Part shown: positions 44,043 through 55,934 of the stretch, one piece after another
Numbering within the stretch: the stretch's first letter is position 1
How the letters are laid out: each line of letters starts with the position of its first letter
NCBI GenBank assembly: GCA_958510875.1
Contig: OY294067.1
Span: forward strand, 33,902,912-33,966,911
DNA length: 64,000 nt
Direction of reading: 5' to 3'
Origin: Endomychus coccineus
Lineage: Eukaryota > Arthropoda > Insecta > Coleoptera > Endomychidae
Position numbers and translations under genes: made by a program
Notes under the pieces: generated by a model
Databases searched by the model: none
What the model saw: only the letters and a program-made list of their open reading frames with translations
What the model was told of the DNA's origin: nothing

Positions 44043-44351
44043 TTAATTTTTTTTATATGTCAACGGAATTCTACGGTCTTTAGTTTGCGAAAAATGATCA
44101 ATAGTATTATCAAAAAATGTATCATTTTGTTTTAAGTGTTTTACTAAATCTTTTTCAATAGATATTAAACTAACATTGTATAAACGATTTTGGCCCATTG
44201 TATTTGGCATGTAAGTTTTAATTCGTTTGAGAGTAGAAAATGATCTCTTCACCGATGCCGACGTGACAGGAATGGTGACTGTCAAACAAAGTAGTTTATG
44301 AAACTGAGGTAAAACTTGTTGCAAATCATTGTCTATCTTATATTTTATCAT
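44043..44351 (-). pseudogene. hAT transposase C-terminal dimerisation region
   Basis: The frame reads DNDLQQVLPQFHKLLCLTVT then IPVTSASVKRSFSTLKRIKT and YMPNTMGQNRLYNVSLISIE. The hydrophobic stretch followed by S-x-[KR]-R-x-F-S-x-L-K-x-[IL]-K-T is the hAT C-terminal dimerisation signature, as in zinc-finger MYM-like hAT proteins. It normally completes the RNase H-like fold of the transposase. The catalytic part in front is missing in this copy, so it cannot act alone. Confidence 0.88.
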
Positions 44352-44587
44352 ATCGGCGTGAATGTCGTACTGGCCTAAAATATTTTAATTCGAGTATATA
44401 CCGCATAATTCATTGTGCAGTGCTATTTCATCAAAAAAAAATATCTTTTAGAACTGAGTTATACAAAAAACTTCAATTCATGTAAATCGGGAAATCGAAT
44501 CTCAATTTGACCTTTAATAGTATCTAAAATTTCATAAAAAAAGTGTTTATAATGTAGTTTCTTGTCTACCAAATTATATGTTTTCCT

Positions 44588-44794
44588 GAAAAATCTTGTC
44601 TTCCGGATGGATTCCGCGTCACAATAGCTCGACTTGATGAAACAGTTTCAGTTCAAGCCTCAAGCCTGCCCTGAAGATGCCACCTGTAATGGTTGGCGAA
44701 ACGTCGGCATCAAGTCGAGCCATTGTGACGCGGAATCCATCCGGAAGACAAGATTTTTCAAGATTAGCTGTCCGCGGAAGTCTACTATCCAAGA
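44588..44794. mobile_element. 207-bp Penelope-derived palindromic insertion with 13-bp target duplication
   Basis: The insertion is flanked by the perfect 13-bp repeat TATATGTTTTCCT (44575-44587 and 44795-44807). Its two ends are long inverted copies: CTTGTCTTCCGGATGGATTC against GAATCCATCCGGAAGACAAG, continuing through CGCGTCACAAT. The centre has CCTGCCCTGAAGATGCCACC and GAAACGTCGGCATCAAGTCG, the same terminal sequence as the Penelope-like element at 27630-28790. The second hAT copy shows the uninterrupted site at about 60290-60305. Confidence 0.92.
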
Positions 44795-44799
44795 TATAT

Positions 44800-45040
44800 G
44801 TTTTCCTCCTTTAACAATATTCTGTTTACCGGTTAATTTAAACTCAATACTCGACGTAATATGTTCCTGCGATTTTTCATGTCTGTCTATACCACGAGCT
44901 AAATTTTTCAAATCATCATAACCCGAGTGCCCCCAACATGAAGTTGTATCAGATGTAAATAGCAAGCAATTCCAGCAATATAATTTATTGTGTACCTCAG
45001 ATCCCGTTAACCATAAACATTTTTTACAATTATCTTATCA
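44800..45040 (-). pseudogene. hAT transposase N-terminal zinc-finger-like region
   Basis: On the minus strand it reads LLFTSDTTSCWGHSGYDDLK then NLARGIDRHEKSQEHITSSI. The aromatic/cysteine lead followed by G[FY]-x-[DN][LW] and a C-terminal H-E-x-S-x-x-H is the pattern of the TTF-type zinc finger in hAT-derived proteins. Upstream frames contain K-C-x-W and Y-C-W pieces in sequence. The start was not identified, and the frame ends at the deletion. Confidence 0.75.
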
Positions 45041-45570
45041 GCATCCAATGATCGATTTTGAAACACACCTGTCATCACTAATCTTTTCAGCAACTAAAGC
45101 ACTAATCATTTTAACGTTTAATAAACAAAGAACTCTTTGTTAATAACTCACCGAACTGATAAATTATAACTTAACATTACATCGCTTCGCGAAACAAAAA
45201 CAACAACTGACAGAGCACGTTTGCAGCGGCGACGAGTAATCGTATTTCATACGACCGCCGGGTGCGTACGAGAAGCTAGCCTACATATGGTGTTGCCATA
45301 TTCGCTGTTTTACCCTATTTGTGAATTGAACTGGTTGGAAAAACGGCAACTGTGTTGACCACACATATTTAGCGTTTGAGATATATAGAGAATCTAGCCT
45401 CTGGCCACTGTTGCCAGATTAAAAATAACTACTGAGAACGGGGAATTAATTGTAAAATTTAAAGAATTATCAGAGAATTAGGAAATAAAATGGAGAATGA
45501 TCATTAAGATAAATTGGTGAGGAGGCTGAGCCTCCTTAGCCTCCTTCGAGGAGCCGCCACTGCTTTACAG

Positions 45571-47223
45571 AATAGCGTTAAAACAATTTCATTCTCACAA
45601 TACAGTATATGAATCGCATGGACACTTATCATGTTTACACCCTCGATATTGATCATATTGCCGAAGTTCTAACATTTTATTATCTAGAAGGATCTATTCT
45701 AGCAGTTCGTTGTTAGTTTTTTGAAAAAAATGGAAGAATAAATGAAACCACGATCATGAAGCATCTTAAGCCGCGGCGTTTTAGAAAATTGACGCTATGG
45801 GCAATCGGTAGTCTAAAATTAGTCTAAGATTATAGAAATGGTTTTTTAAATATTAACTGTGAGGGTAGTTAGTCCAAAATTAGTCTAATATCATCGACCT
45901 AAAACTGTCAATTTTAGACAAAGTGGGGATACTAACTACTTAACGAAAAAATTTTTCACCAAATTCTTTGAAAGGTCTAAAATTTGAATTTGAAGCTCTA
46001 CAATTTTCTAAAATTAGTTTAAAATTATCAACGTAAAACGGTCCATTTTGGAAAAAGTGGGGGTACCAACTTTTTTGACGTCATGAATCCAAGTATCGCA
46101 GTGAGTCGAAATACTGATAACACTTATGTCTGTGCTTCATTTGAGAAAACATCACATAATATAATACCAATGTGACAGAGTATATAGATACATAATACAC
46201 TTTCCTCAGAGCCATATATTTTCCACTTACAAGGAGCTCCTATTACGTATTGATACCCAGTACCGAAGAATTAGGATTAGTGTTCGTTAAAACGGAGCTG
46301 TTCATTATAGTTTGGGTGAATTATACAATTTTATATGAGCATAATACATCTTAAGTTTGGAAGGGAAACCGTATTTGGTGGCACGACCGGCTGGAAATAA
46401 TGTAGATACTAATTACCGAGATGGGAAATAGAAAACCAACTACATGATAGGTAGGCGATGGCAGCCTAGAGGCAGAACCGCATGAATTTGGAAGTGTAAT
46501 AATGAGCGCGTGCCTTGGTTGCCTACGGCTACTGTTGCGTTTCAACGAATGTGTCTCCTCTCAAAGTAATATCAGAAAATGTAATACCATTCCGTCCGCA
46601 TGCGATTACATCAGCAAAACCGAAAGATACAAATCCGTTCGGAATTATAATCCTTCAAGCTTCCTAAGTTCCGCTTATACCATGGAAACTGCATTACATG
46701 AATGAATTATGGAAATAATCAGAGTGATAAGAGAGCATTTTCTTGAAAGTAGGGCGAATGCTCGTGATTTGATCAGAAGCAATGAAATAAAATCAATATG
46801 AATTCATATACTTCAATCTGGTTAGATCTGTCTCCTTTCTTTTCTTATAAAAAGTTTGGTTATACTTATGCTACATGACAGTCAGTTTACATTTCGGGGT
46901 TGTGAGATTTATAGAACATAGTAAGGAGGAGGATTTTTTCATATAAGATGATTGAAAACTGGGCGCTTCGGCACAGAAATTAGAATCTATTCACAGATAG
47001 ATGGGTTTGCAATATGCAGGTTTCTCCACACAATTCTTTGTATTGTATTTTATACGACGAATATGGTCGATCGCTGTAACGGGCTGCGTTACGTGATTAT
47101 ATATAGAACTCTTTAAAGAACAGAGTAGAATTATTGTCGGCTAGGAAACTTGTCATATGATATTTAAAGATATCTGCCGGTCAATAAAACATAGATTATT
47201 GAAACTACCATTCCTGATGTGAG
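45571..47223. repeat. Unassigned sequence with a ~140-bp imperfect direct repeat
   Basis: At about 45868-45940 and 46008-46072 the blocks CTAAAATTAGT, AAAAC.GTC.ATTTT and AAAGTGGGG.TACCAACT recur in order, with a weaker third start at 45810. No gene was recognised. Short open frames at 46351-46545 and 46502-46705 oppose each other and are not convincing. Confidence 0.5.
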
Positions 47224-47303
47224 ATGTCACTAAATATCGCAGAGTGGGAATGTAGGATAGCGGAAATCGGAAAGAAGGCATTGTGGTGTGTTCCTTTGCC
47301 TAG
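47224..47303 (+). other. Possible first exon (weak)
   Basis: An ATG at 47224 opens MSLNIAEWECRIAEIGKKAL then WCVPLP, running into a consensus donor CCTAG|GTAAGT (GT at 47304). Only 26 codons long and not recognised, so chance is quite possible. Confidence 0.18.
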
Positions 47304-47305
47304 GT

Positions 47306-49374
47306 AAGTCGAGATTTCGTAATTCATTGTCGTTAAATACATTTTCTTAATTTTGCTTCCGAAATATTATTCACATCAGGCTATTTAATTTGATTTAGAT
47401 TTGTTATTAAACGTCTGGATGTACAAAGCCTGATTGTGATAGTATTTCGGCGGATTTTTTTATCTCGATTTGCCTGGGGGGCACACCCGATCATTTTGCG
47501 GATAGCATATTTCAAAGAATATCATTTCCATCACAGCATTGATTGTTGTAACTCTTGTAGGAGGATAATCTATCGGAACGTAGGCAGGTTCTCATGATAA
47601 TATTTCTGTAGTCCTTGTCAGTTTAATTCCGCAATGGCACATGCTATTTTTTTGTGATTCGTAAGAGTCGCCATTTTGTAAATCTGATACGTAGTATTCA
47701 GAGCTGTCTTCGACTGCATCGTGCTATAAATAGTATTTGGAATTATCACAAGGTATTATTCAATTATTGCTTATTGAATTTTTAATTATCAGGACTGCTG
47801 CGTTCGCGTGATTTCAGAGTAGAGTAATACATCAATTCGATGCAAATTAATTCAAGTTTCTAGCTTTGTGCTAACTAGCAAATTCAACGTTTTGGTTATT
47901 TCCTTTCAATCACAATCTGATTATTTTTCTTTCTATCTCATTTTTGGTATCGTTAATTCAGTCACATATTATTTATTGTTTAAATTTAAGTAATTCTTGT
48001 AATTATATAATTCTTGCAGATTAAATTATATTTTTGTCTAAATTGATATCTCTTCAAGATATCAATTTTGTAATAGTGTTTTACATATTGGGGAAGATAA
48101 CATTATCGGAGGTGGAATCATTTGGTTATTCCGGCCGACGGTGTTACTTGTCCTTTGATCTCAAGTCAGGTACTGTACGTTCTTTGACATTACAGGGTTT
48201 GAACGTCTGAGGTTCCTCACCCCTTCACTCCAAGACGGCTTAGTGACTTTCCTGACAGGACCAGCTTCCAGTTCCTACGAGTTCCAAGGAGGGTAACATT
48301 TTCTTGTTGAGTGACCATTATTTCATTTTCTGATTTTGTTGTTCACCAAAATTGTATTTCGTGCCATTCGTGGTCTCTTTACTTTTTAACTATCCATTCT
48401 TTCAATTAAAAAATTGAGTTAATTTTATAATTATTTACTCTAAATTCTTTATATACAAATTGATTTAATTTTGTAATTGTTCTACTTCAAAATTCATTTT
48501 TTTATAAATTAATTCATTATATAAACTGTAAATTTATTTTTGTTAAACACCAAATTCCATCTGGAATAAATCAAATTGTTAAGTTGAACTTGTATTGTTT
48601 TTCTAATTTCCATCAACTAATAAACCATCTCGAGGTGCTTGTATTCTAGGCTGTGAATTCATTTATTTTTATAGTTTTTCTTTAAGCAATTGGCGCTCAA
48701 GCAATTCACCAGTCAAGAATCACAAGGCACGTTTCACTACGAGCCCTGAGATCAATTATTACAAATTGAGCTAGTTGGGTCAATATAAACCGACCCTAGC
48801 GGGTCCGTTTCACCGGCGCCCAGCATAGATGGGCTGCCGTTTCACATCCGTTTCATCGCATAGAACAACTGTCGGTTGGTGCAGATGAACCATCTCGTTC
48901 TGCTGGAGAGCCTGGGAAGGAGAAACAGCTGTCTAAAACTATTGGAGTGTGCTGTCAGTGGTCTATCTGAGAAACCTCAACACTAATTGAATGACATGGT
49001 GTGAGAAGCACTTAACCATTATTCAACATCTCCAAGAACTGAATTGGCAGAAAAACAAGCAGTTGTGTGCATTCCAGGATCTGAAAAGGCTGAATTATTG
49101 TTATAAGGGAATGTGTATATAACTCTATAATATCAGATTGTGATCTAGAACAAATCGTTACCATGAATATAATACATTCGAAAAAATAAGGGAGTAATAA
49201 TACTCCAACAGAAAACATGTTCTATGTAATGAATAAGGTCAGGTCAAGAACCAACACACATGAAAAAAATAATAATTTTCATATCACGTGTTCGTGAATT
49301 TTTCTAGATCCCCGTACCAGGAAATGGTAGGAACATGATTTTATGAATTGATAGAAGGAACGAAATTTTTTGAT
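47306..49374. other. Unassigned AT-rich sequence
   Basis: Near 48805-48840 CCGGCGCCCAGCATAGATGG resembles a primer-binding-site region of an LTR element, but no LTR pair was found. Nothing else was recognised. Confidence 0.35.
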
Positions 49375-50300
49375 CTCTTTTTCCATACTTCCACATGGAA
49401 GGAAAACCTATTAGGTTCGAAGAACATCGTGTGTGCCAGCTGATATGCATCGAAATTTTCCTTGGAAGCTTCTAGTTTTAGGTATGAAGAAAGACCTGGT
49501 ATTCCGCAGATCTCGAGCTTGACAATGAAGGGCTGTCTAACATTAGAATTGAAAGTTTGGAGCCATAAGAAAAGACCTCACTAGGCAAATAATTCCACAA
49601 TTTCGCCGTTCCATAGCTTGACAATGAAGAGATGATTAGCTTGAGCTCGTCTAGTCCGCCTATCTAAAATCTTTAGTAGTGGAACAACAGACGATATTTC
49701 TGATGAACACGGACCATGGAAATATCTATCACTCACTTTTTCACGATGTTCTAGAGAGACAATGAATTCTGGACAGAATCTAAGACGTTCAGTGTATGTT
49801 TGTATGCTCCAAACATGAGAACATTCCTCGAGGACATGGTGTGCTTTATAGATTATGAGAACCTGCTAGGATGTGGAGCTGCTCTCTTGAAACGAAATAT
49901 GAAACCAAGTTTTGTGTGAAGCTGTTTTCGCTATGGAGTTCATTTGATGATCCCATGAGAGGGTCTTGTTGATGGTGTTACCGAGTATGGATGTGGAAGA
50001 CTTCATAAGATTAGTTCTACCTGACATCATCATATTAGGGATTGTGGGATTCGCCTTCCTGGGATATATAAGATCTACGTGTTTTGGCTACATCAAACTC
50101 TACCAGATTATCGAATCTCTATTTCAAAATCGTAGTCAGATCTTGATTAATTGCATCGACCTATCTCTTTCTCGGACTCGCTGCTCTAGCTCCATCGAAT
50201 GTTATGGGTGCTGTAAATGAGAAAATGGTATGAAGTGTACCATTATCTGCAAAGCTGTGGACCGGACAAGAGGTCACTTCCAACAGATCTTCCATATGGA
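49375..50300 (-). pseudogene. LINE-A copy, 3' half, degraded
   Basis: This starts with the 3' landmark (ATACTTCCACATGGAAGGAA then AACCTATTAGGTTCGAAGAA). It then carries the C-terminal region: TTAGCTTGAGCTCGTCTAGT, GGACCATGGAAATATCT. It continues through GTGGAGCTGCTCTCTTG to TGGACCGGACAAGAGGTCAC and CTTCCAACAGATCTTCCATA, the RT motif region also seen at 16020-16060. Many frame breaks. It shows the uninterrupted sequence AATTCCACAATTTCGCCG at the place where the 11053-12787 element sits in the first copy. Confidence 0.72.
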
Positions 50301-50564
50301 GTTTAATTTTTAAAATTTCGAGCATCATATCTAGTTTGTGTCAAAATGTCAATTGAATTGCATTATCGTTATCATTTGTGCGCTATACCAAGACATACCT
50401 TGTCCCTATAACCCGATTCAAGAGACGACATCGTTCGATTCGCTCACTCCGTCTTAAATATAGGGAAGTACAAGAACGTGGATGAATTCGTGATTGGGCC
50501 TGGTAAGCGTATTACGGGGACAAATCTATCATTCAGAATTTCATTGTCATTATTTTCAATGCCT

Positions 50565-51250
50565 CTACTCTGAACATGCACAATGAACTCCTCTAAATTT
50601 GGGGAAGGTATATCATGCTTTTAAGATATGGTTAGAGAAAGAAGAATCTGTGTTATTACAACAGACAGATTTTGAATGTTCCTGATTTGTGGTTCCTAGA
50701 TTACGACTCGATCTCTCAATGTAAATGTCATCACACTCTGAATATGTTAATTTAGGAACTCCAGGATTATTAAACTTATTTATTTTATTTTTAGCATTGG
50801 ACAGAATATGAGATAATCTATTTTGAGCCTTGAAGCTAACTTTTAGATTACGTTTCCATAAAATGTCTATGTTAGGGAAATTTGAAGATTAGTTAGATTT
50901 TTCTTCATGAGAGGATAGCTTGAGTGAGTCAATAACTGCTCTTTTCTTTCAATCAATTCGGCATAATCGCAGATCGGAATCCCTTGTTAATTATGTTCAA
51001 TTCCTTGTTAAAGTTTTTGGATAAGTGGAAGTGAAAAGGATCTATTTACCATCGAATTATTTGCTGCTAGTTTGGGGGTATTACAACTTCATGAAACATT
51101 TAGCAATAGTAGTATCTGTGGAAGCAGGTTTTTCATAAATGCTGAGGGTGATACTATTATTAAGGTGTGAGAGTAAAGATCTAAGAATTTTTTGTTTGTT
51201 ATCCTTCTCATCTAAAGTGAAAATAATGTTAGGATGAATATTGTTGATTA
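50565..51250 (-). pseudogene. Penelope-like element, second family: RT tail and GIY-YIG domain
   Basis: On the minus strand, from 51240, it reads VINNIHPNIIFTLDEKDNKQ, then ITLSIYEKPASTDTTI, the RT C-terminal region. From 50880 it reads FPNIDILWKRNLKVSFKAQN, then NKFNNPGVPKLTYSECDDIY and IERSSRNLGTTNQEHSKS. The last part is the GIY-YIG region with the tyrosines and cysteine context changed (GVPKLTYSEC...IYIERSSR). SFSNHILKA follows near 50640. Several stops. The wording differs from the element at 27630-28790, so it is a different family. Confidence 0.7.
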
Positions 51251-51976
51251 CATGTCACATTAATACATTTATGGCACGTCAATATTGATTATCTATCGGA
51301 CAAAGCATTCCTTGCCTCTTCTAAGCCGCCACAAGTGTTTCTTGTTATTCAACAAGGCTAAGTAATTCCGGGGTCATATGGCAGAATTCCTCCGGAATCT
51401 TGAATCGTGCAACCAATACGCTTTTACGTATTGTATTTATGAATATAGTCTAATCATTCTCAGAAACCACATATTCGACATGCATTATCACAAGTTTCAT
51501 ATTGTAGTTTGACGAGTGTGATCAAGTGATTTTCATTATCTCCGTTAGATCCGTCAGATCATTATCGATTTATTCGTAACATTAACAAAGCAAATCATTG
51601 TAAAATTGCGGAAACGTGTTACAGTTCATGCTGGTGTTAATCTGATTACTGAACCAATTTTGGTTGTTAATGCTCTGTGCCTTTATTCGCGTCTTGATAA
51701 ATTGAGATAGAATCCAGCAATGCGTGCCTACAAATTTACTTCCGTTTCACGTACATTCCGAATTCGAAGCATTTATTGCTGTTGTTTCACCTAATATATT
51801 CATAAAACGATAAGGATAGACAATCAAGATTTCCCTGAAAACCAGCAATTATATTGTATAAAGCCCAATATTTCAATCCACCGTAACGATTGAAATGAGT
51901 TTTACAAATAGATTCAAATAAGAAGTGTTGAAGGATAAAATTCTGAATAAGACCTTAGGACCTTCCATTGTATGTG
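51251..51976. other. Unassigned sequence
   Basis: No gene or known element was recognised. Confidence 0.4.
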
Positions 51977-53189
51977 TACGAGGACAAGGTGAAAACTTCC
52001 TGAAAAATATAACAGATGGCGCCACAATAGAAAAAAATGTGACATATGTGATGTACCATCTTCAACTATAACGCATTAAAATTTTCAGACTGATATGTCA
52101 TTCAGTTCTGTTTTGACGCACAGAAAAAAGTTAATTTCGCGTCTTGATTAAACATTATTCCTTGCGTGGAAAAAACATTAAATAAACCAAAGCATTGCAT
52201 GTAGAACATCATGGGGTCTCTTCCTCATCGATTGGAACGATTCACAAATGGTTTGCTGATTTTCGTTGTGGTACTATGACCACAAACAACGCCAAACGTT
52301 CTGGTCGTCCAAATGAGGTTACAACGTCAGCAATCGTCGATAAAATACATGGTATGATATTGACCGATCGACGAGTTGAAGTGCACAAGATTGCTGAAGC
52401 TATGAGCATCTCAACCAAGCAGCTGCGGAACATATTTATAAATTTTTGAATATGAAAAAACAATCTGCCAGATGGATGCCGCATTTGCTCTGTTGAAAAC
52501 AATCGCGACCGTGTGACAACTTCAAAGAAGCGTTTGGCAATGTTCAAGCGCGATAACAAGGACTTTTTGCGCCAGTTCGTAACCGTAGTCCGTCCACATG
52601 GATCCATGACAACACACCATAGACCAAAGAACAGTCAAAATAATGTTTTCCTGGCGAATCAAAGCCGAAAAAAGCCAAACAGTGGGTTTATCAGCAAACA
52701 AAGTCATTTCGCATTTCGAAATGCACACGGTATCGTCCAAATCGATCACCTTCGAAAAAGCACCGGCGTATCGATTCGACGGAAGCGAAAACTGCTGCAT
52801 GTGGCAAAGAAAAAAGAGCTCTTCCACCAGGACAAAACACCGGCGCACAGGTCCGCAGTCGCATTGGCAAAATTGCATGAATTGGGCTACGAATTGATTC
52901 GTCATCCACCATATTCTCTAGATTTGGCCCCCTGCGATTTCATATATTTCCAAACTTGAAGAAATGGCTCGGCGGAAAGAGATTTGGCTCCAACGAACGA
53001 TGAGGTCATCACTGAAATAAATGCCTATTTTGAAGGATTGCCGAAGTCAAATTATTTGAGAGAGATCGGAAAATTAGAAAAACGTTGGACGAATTGTATC
53101 GGGCTACAAGGAGATTATGTTGAGAAATGAAATAAGTTTTGACCATTTCTTGTTCCATTTTTTAGGGACTTTTCACTTTGTCCTCGTTA
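51977..53189 (+). mobile_element. Mariner element with both terminal repeats (51979-53186)
   Basis: The left end CGAGGACAAGGTGAAAACTT and the right end (complement of CGAGGACAAAGTGAAAAGTC) match over about 30 bp with four differences. TA flanks the left (51977-51978); TTA follows the right end, so the duplication is TA with one extra T. The length of about 1.2 kb is usual for mariner. The single transposase gene lies between, in broken frames. Confidence 0.9.
52195..53130 (+). pseudogene. Mariner transposase pseudogene
   Basis: The N-terminal DNA-binding part is at 52195-52449 (HKWFADFRCGTMTTNNAKRS then GRPNEVTTSAIVDKIHGMIL), ending in a stop. After a gap comes RVTTSKKRLAMFKRDNKDFL; a frame shift then removes the expected V-D-E-x-W with the first catalytic aspartate (FVTVVRPHGSM is read instead, while TWIH is visible in another frame at 52595). 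Later come FHQDKTPAHRSAVALAKLHE (second aspartate, Asn to Lys change next to it) and SLDLAPCDF (third aspartate, 34 residues after the second, as in mariner D34D). KKWLGGKRFGSN-like and KRWTNCIGLQGDYVEK sequences close the C-terminus near 53130. At least three frame breaks. Confidence 0.9.
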
Positions 53190-53288
53190 GACATGCGAAA
53201 TTTGAATTGGTATCATATTAATCTGCAGATAAATATGTTTGAGGGTTAGGTCCATTTTGAAGTATTTAATTTTCTATCTTGACATCAA

Positions 53289-53440
53289 AAATGTGTCTAC
53301 AGACGACTTGTGTATTAAAATCCAATAAACACTAACGGAATGGAAGAATTTGGTATTGATATATTTTTATATCAATACCGAACTCTTCTTATCTTGTAGT
53401 TTTTATTGGATCTCAATACTCGAGTCACCTGTAGACATTT
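53289..53440. other. Long imperfect hairpin, ~75-bp arms
   Basis: The left arm (53289-53363) contains TGTCTACAG, TATTAAAATCCAATAAA and GGTATTGATATA. The right arm (53366-53440) contains their complements in reverse order: TATATCAATACC, TTTATTGGATCTCAATA and CTGTAGACA. The inner 12 bp are perfect around a loop of a few bases. No open frame. Confidence 0.85.
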
Positions 53441-54539
53441 ATTCATCATAGTCATCCATATATGAGCAACATGAAGGACATTGAATGAGATCTTCGAGAT
53501 CGTGATTCATGGTATTATTTATCCATTTAAAATACACCACTCTTCAGAAAAATATCATAATTATTGAATAAGAAAAATGAAAAGAAAAATATAGATATAA
53601 TGCAAGCATGGAAGCCATATAATAGTTACATAATGAGACAAAAATTGAGTGGAAGTAATTTATTGCTATATTGTCAATAAGATTAGTTTACTCAGTTAGG
53701 AATGATAATAAATTTTCAAATTAACGAATTCGTTCAATAATTAATTGGGTATTAATTCTTAAATGTATATGGTATTGTGAGATATTTATATTGGAATGTT
53801 AAACAATGAATATTCAGATTCACAAGTTTGTTCTGGATCATAAACCGAACAGACTACGGAGAATTTCAATTTCTTTCAATTGTTAAAATACGGCAACTTG
53901 GCTGCTGGAATGCGTCTTGGATTATTGATCATTGAAAATATATTTCGTAAGAAATGTAGCAAGTAATAGTGTTGACAACTCTCATTATGAAATAGAATCC
54001 TGAATTTCTATCCGGATGGGATCTACGACATGAATTATTCAGGAAAATCAACTCCCATTCTTGTTAGTACTATGTTCCGCTTCCGAACACTTTTGCAGGT
54101 TGAATGTACGATTATACTATATTTACTGGTATTTTTAACTAACATAATAAATTAAAGCTGAAAAGTAAACTATATGTCATGACATTATAAGTTTATTTGA
54201 ATTTACAACATAATGTGTTTTACAACTCTATGTGCTGTTATAATATTCTGTACTTAGTTGAACTGTCATGATCATGGACATAGAGAACTATGTATTGTCA
54301 ATCTCACTTTCATGGCCCCTCATTTATTGTAAACCTATTTATACAGTATTAGGTGATTGGTAATTGATGTTGGTAGATTGCCGCATACAACTATACCCCA
54401 TCTGTTAAGCAGTAACGAAAAATCGACAAAAGAAATTTCAACATTGCTTCATTGTATTGTTTCGACATTAATGCTCCCATCCGCATAGGCAGTCGTTTGT
54501 TGCGCAGTGGCAACAAGTCACGCTTTACTCAGGCTGCAC
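53441..54539. other. Unassigned AT-rich sequence
   Basis: Nothing was recognised. Confidence 0.45.
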
Positions 54540-54915
54540 CAGAGAGATGTAAGGATAGAGTGCCCTAGCGCAATGAATGCATTGTAAAATAAATGACCGA
54601 GATTAAGCTACCTCTTCTTACCAGAGAGATCTCTGCTCATTACCAGAGAGATATAAACCCTCTGCTTCTTACTAAATTTCACCCCACGCTCGCACGACTC
54701 GTTATATTCAGTGGTTTTATCATCTCTGGGATTTATGAATCAATAATATTTTGTTTAAAACTATTTCTTGCATTTATCTTCTGTGAAAAAATGGGTTCTC
54801 ATTGTATGCAACTATAAGCATCTACGTAAAATCCCCCCACCATACGGATTATATATTTTGAAGCCGGTCACGTAAATAGTCGCTCGCGCACTCTATCTTA
54901 GCATCTCTCAGGAGT
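54540..54915. mobile_element. Diverged MITE related to 17897-18149
   Basis: The left end CAGAGAGATGTAAGGATAGA.. and the right end CTCTATCTTAGCATCTCTC correspond to the termini of the MITE at 17897-18149. AATGACCGAGATTAAG and CCGGTCACGTAA match the subterminal GTGACCGGGATTGAG and CCGGTCACTTA. The element is longer (about 375 bp), with two extra internal CAGAGAGAT copies near 54622 and 54644. The target duplication is no longer recognisable. Confidence 0.7.
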
Positions 54916-55934
54916 GAACAGCATGCATGTAGAATGCGTCATCAGAACATAGAAAAATCATTTAAATTTACATAATTTCGGACGTTTATGCAGATTGAAT
55001 GTATGATTGAGATATATTTTTATAACCAGAAAAACACTGTTGTCATGATTATACAGAAAGTTCTACAGATTCAATTTGAAAAACTAGAGTTAGAGGTACC
55101 TACAAATTGCAAGATTACTATGCCTTCATCAATGTTTCAATTCCCATCTCACCGTTTCCAGAGAATTGTAAATTTTCACGATAATTGTTCGATTTTGGAC
55201 TTTCTAGGCAATAAAAGTGAGGTTTTTCGTTTATTGTAATGTTTTATTATGTTTTCATTGAAACTACAGTAAGATTGTTTTGCTAATTGAACAATTGTAG
55301 TTTCCAAGACATGAATTCGATAGGAAAATTGTAATTAAATTATCTCCCCAATAAGCTTCATTTGATAGGGCATTTGTAACCAGAGCAACATACGTATCAT
55401 CATTCACCTCAATTATACAGTAATTAGAAGATTGGGATTATAAGATTTCGTTTTAATTAGAATTCCTAATTTTCCAGCGAGTTAACTTCCAGTCGTGCTG
55501 AGATTTTGATTCAGTCTGCAGTTTTTGTCGAATTCCCGACCGGGTGCGGACGCAGCAGATTTCAGCGACTTGAGTACCAAGTTTTAGTTTATATACCACG
55601 GTGGCAAGCATTTATGTCTGTTATTTTAGTTCTTTTCATGTTCTAGAGGTTCGAGAAAACTAGCCAATTGTAACTTTCTCTTCGATTTTATTATATGTGC
55701 CGAGTGTCGAGATGTTTTTTGCATTTCTCAATTGCTCTTAATTTACTGAAAATACTCCATAATTGCGGCAACAATCACGTTGAACATCGTCTGTATATAT
55801 TACTCCAAACCATGCTATTCTAATGTACTTTTATATCAAGATTCATTTCATTTAATTTCATGGACATTGTTATACAGACAGAACTTGAATTATTTAACGA
55901 TCAAATAGCAAGTAGGTAATTAAAGTTCTAGGTG
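54916..55934. other. Unassigned AT-rich sequence
   Basis: An 83-codon open frame at 54988-55239 was inspected. Its composition follows the local AT bias and it is not recognised. Confidence 0.4.

Larger units (their letters stand above)
43775..45570 (-). mobile_element. hAT element copy 1 (43783-45562) with 8-bp target duplication
   Basis: Terminal inverted repeats start CAGTGGCGGCTCG at 43783 and end with the complement CGAGGAGCCGCCACTG at 45562. Flanking is the perfect 8-bp duplication CTTTACAG (43775-43782 and 45563-45570). Inside, the coding strand is minus: a zinc-finger-like N-terminal piece at 44800-45040 and the C-terminal dimerisation piece at 43950-44351, with the middle of the transposase deleted and a Penelope-derived insert at 44588-44794. 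The right subterminal region holds AGGAGGCTGAGCCTCCT, a small palindrome. A second copy lies at 59517-61303. Confidence 0.95.

Noticed and set aside
48800..48850. GGCGCCCAGC block resembling a retroelement primer-binding site
   Set aside because: No LTR pair, polypurine tract or gag was found beside it, so an LTR element cannot be supported.
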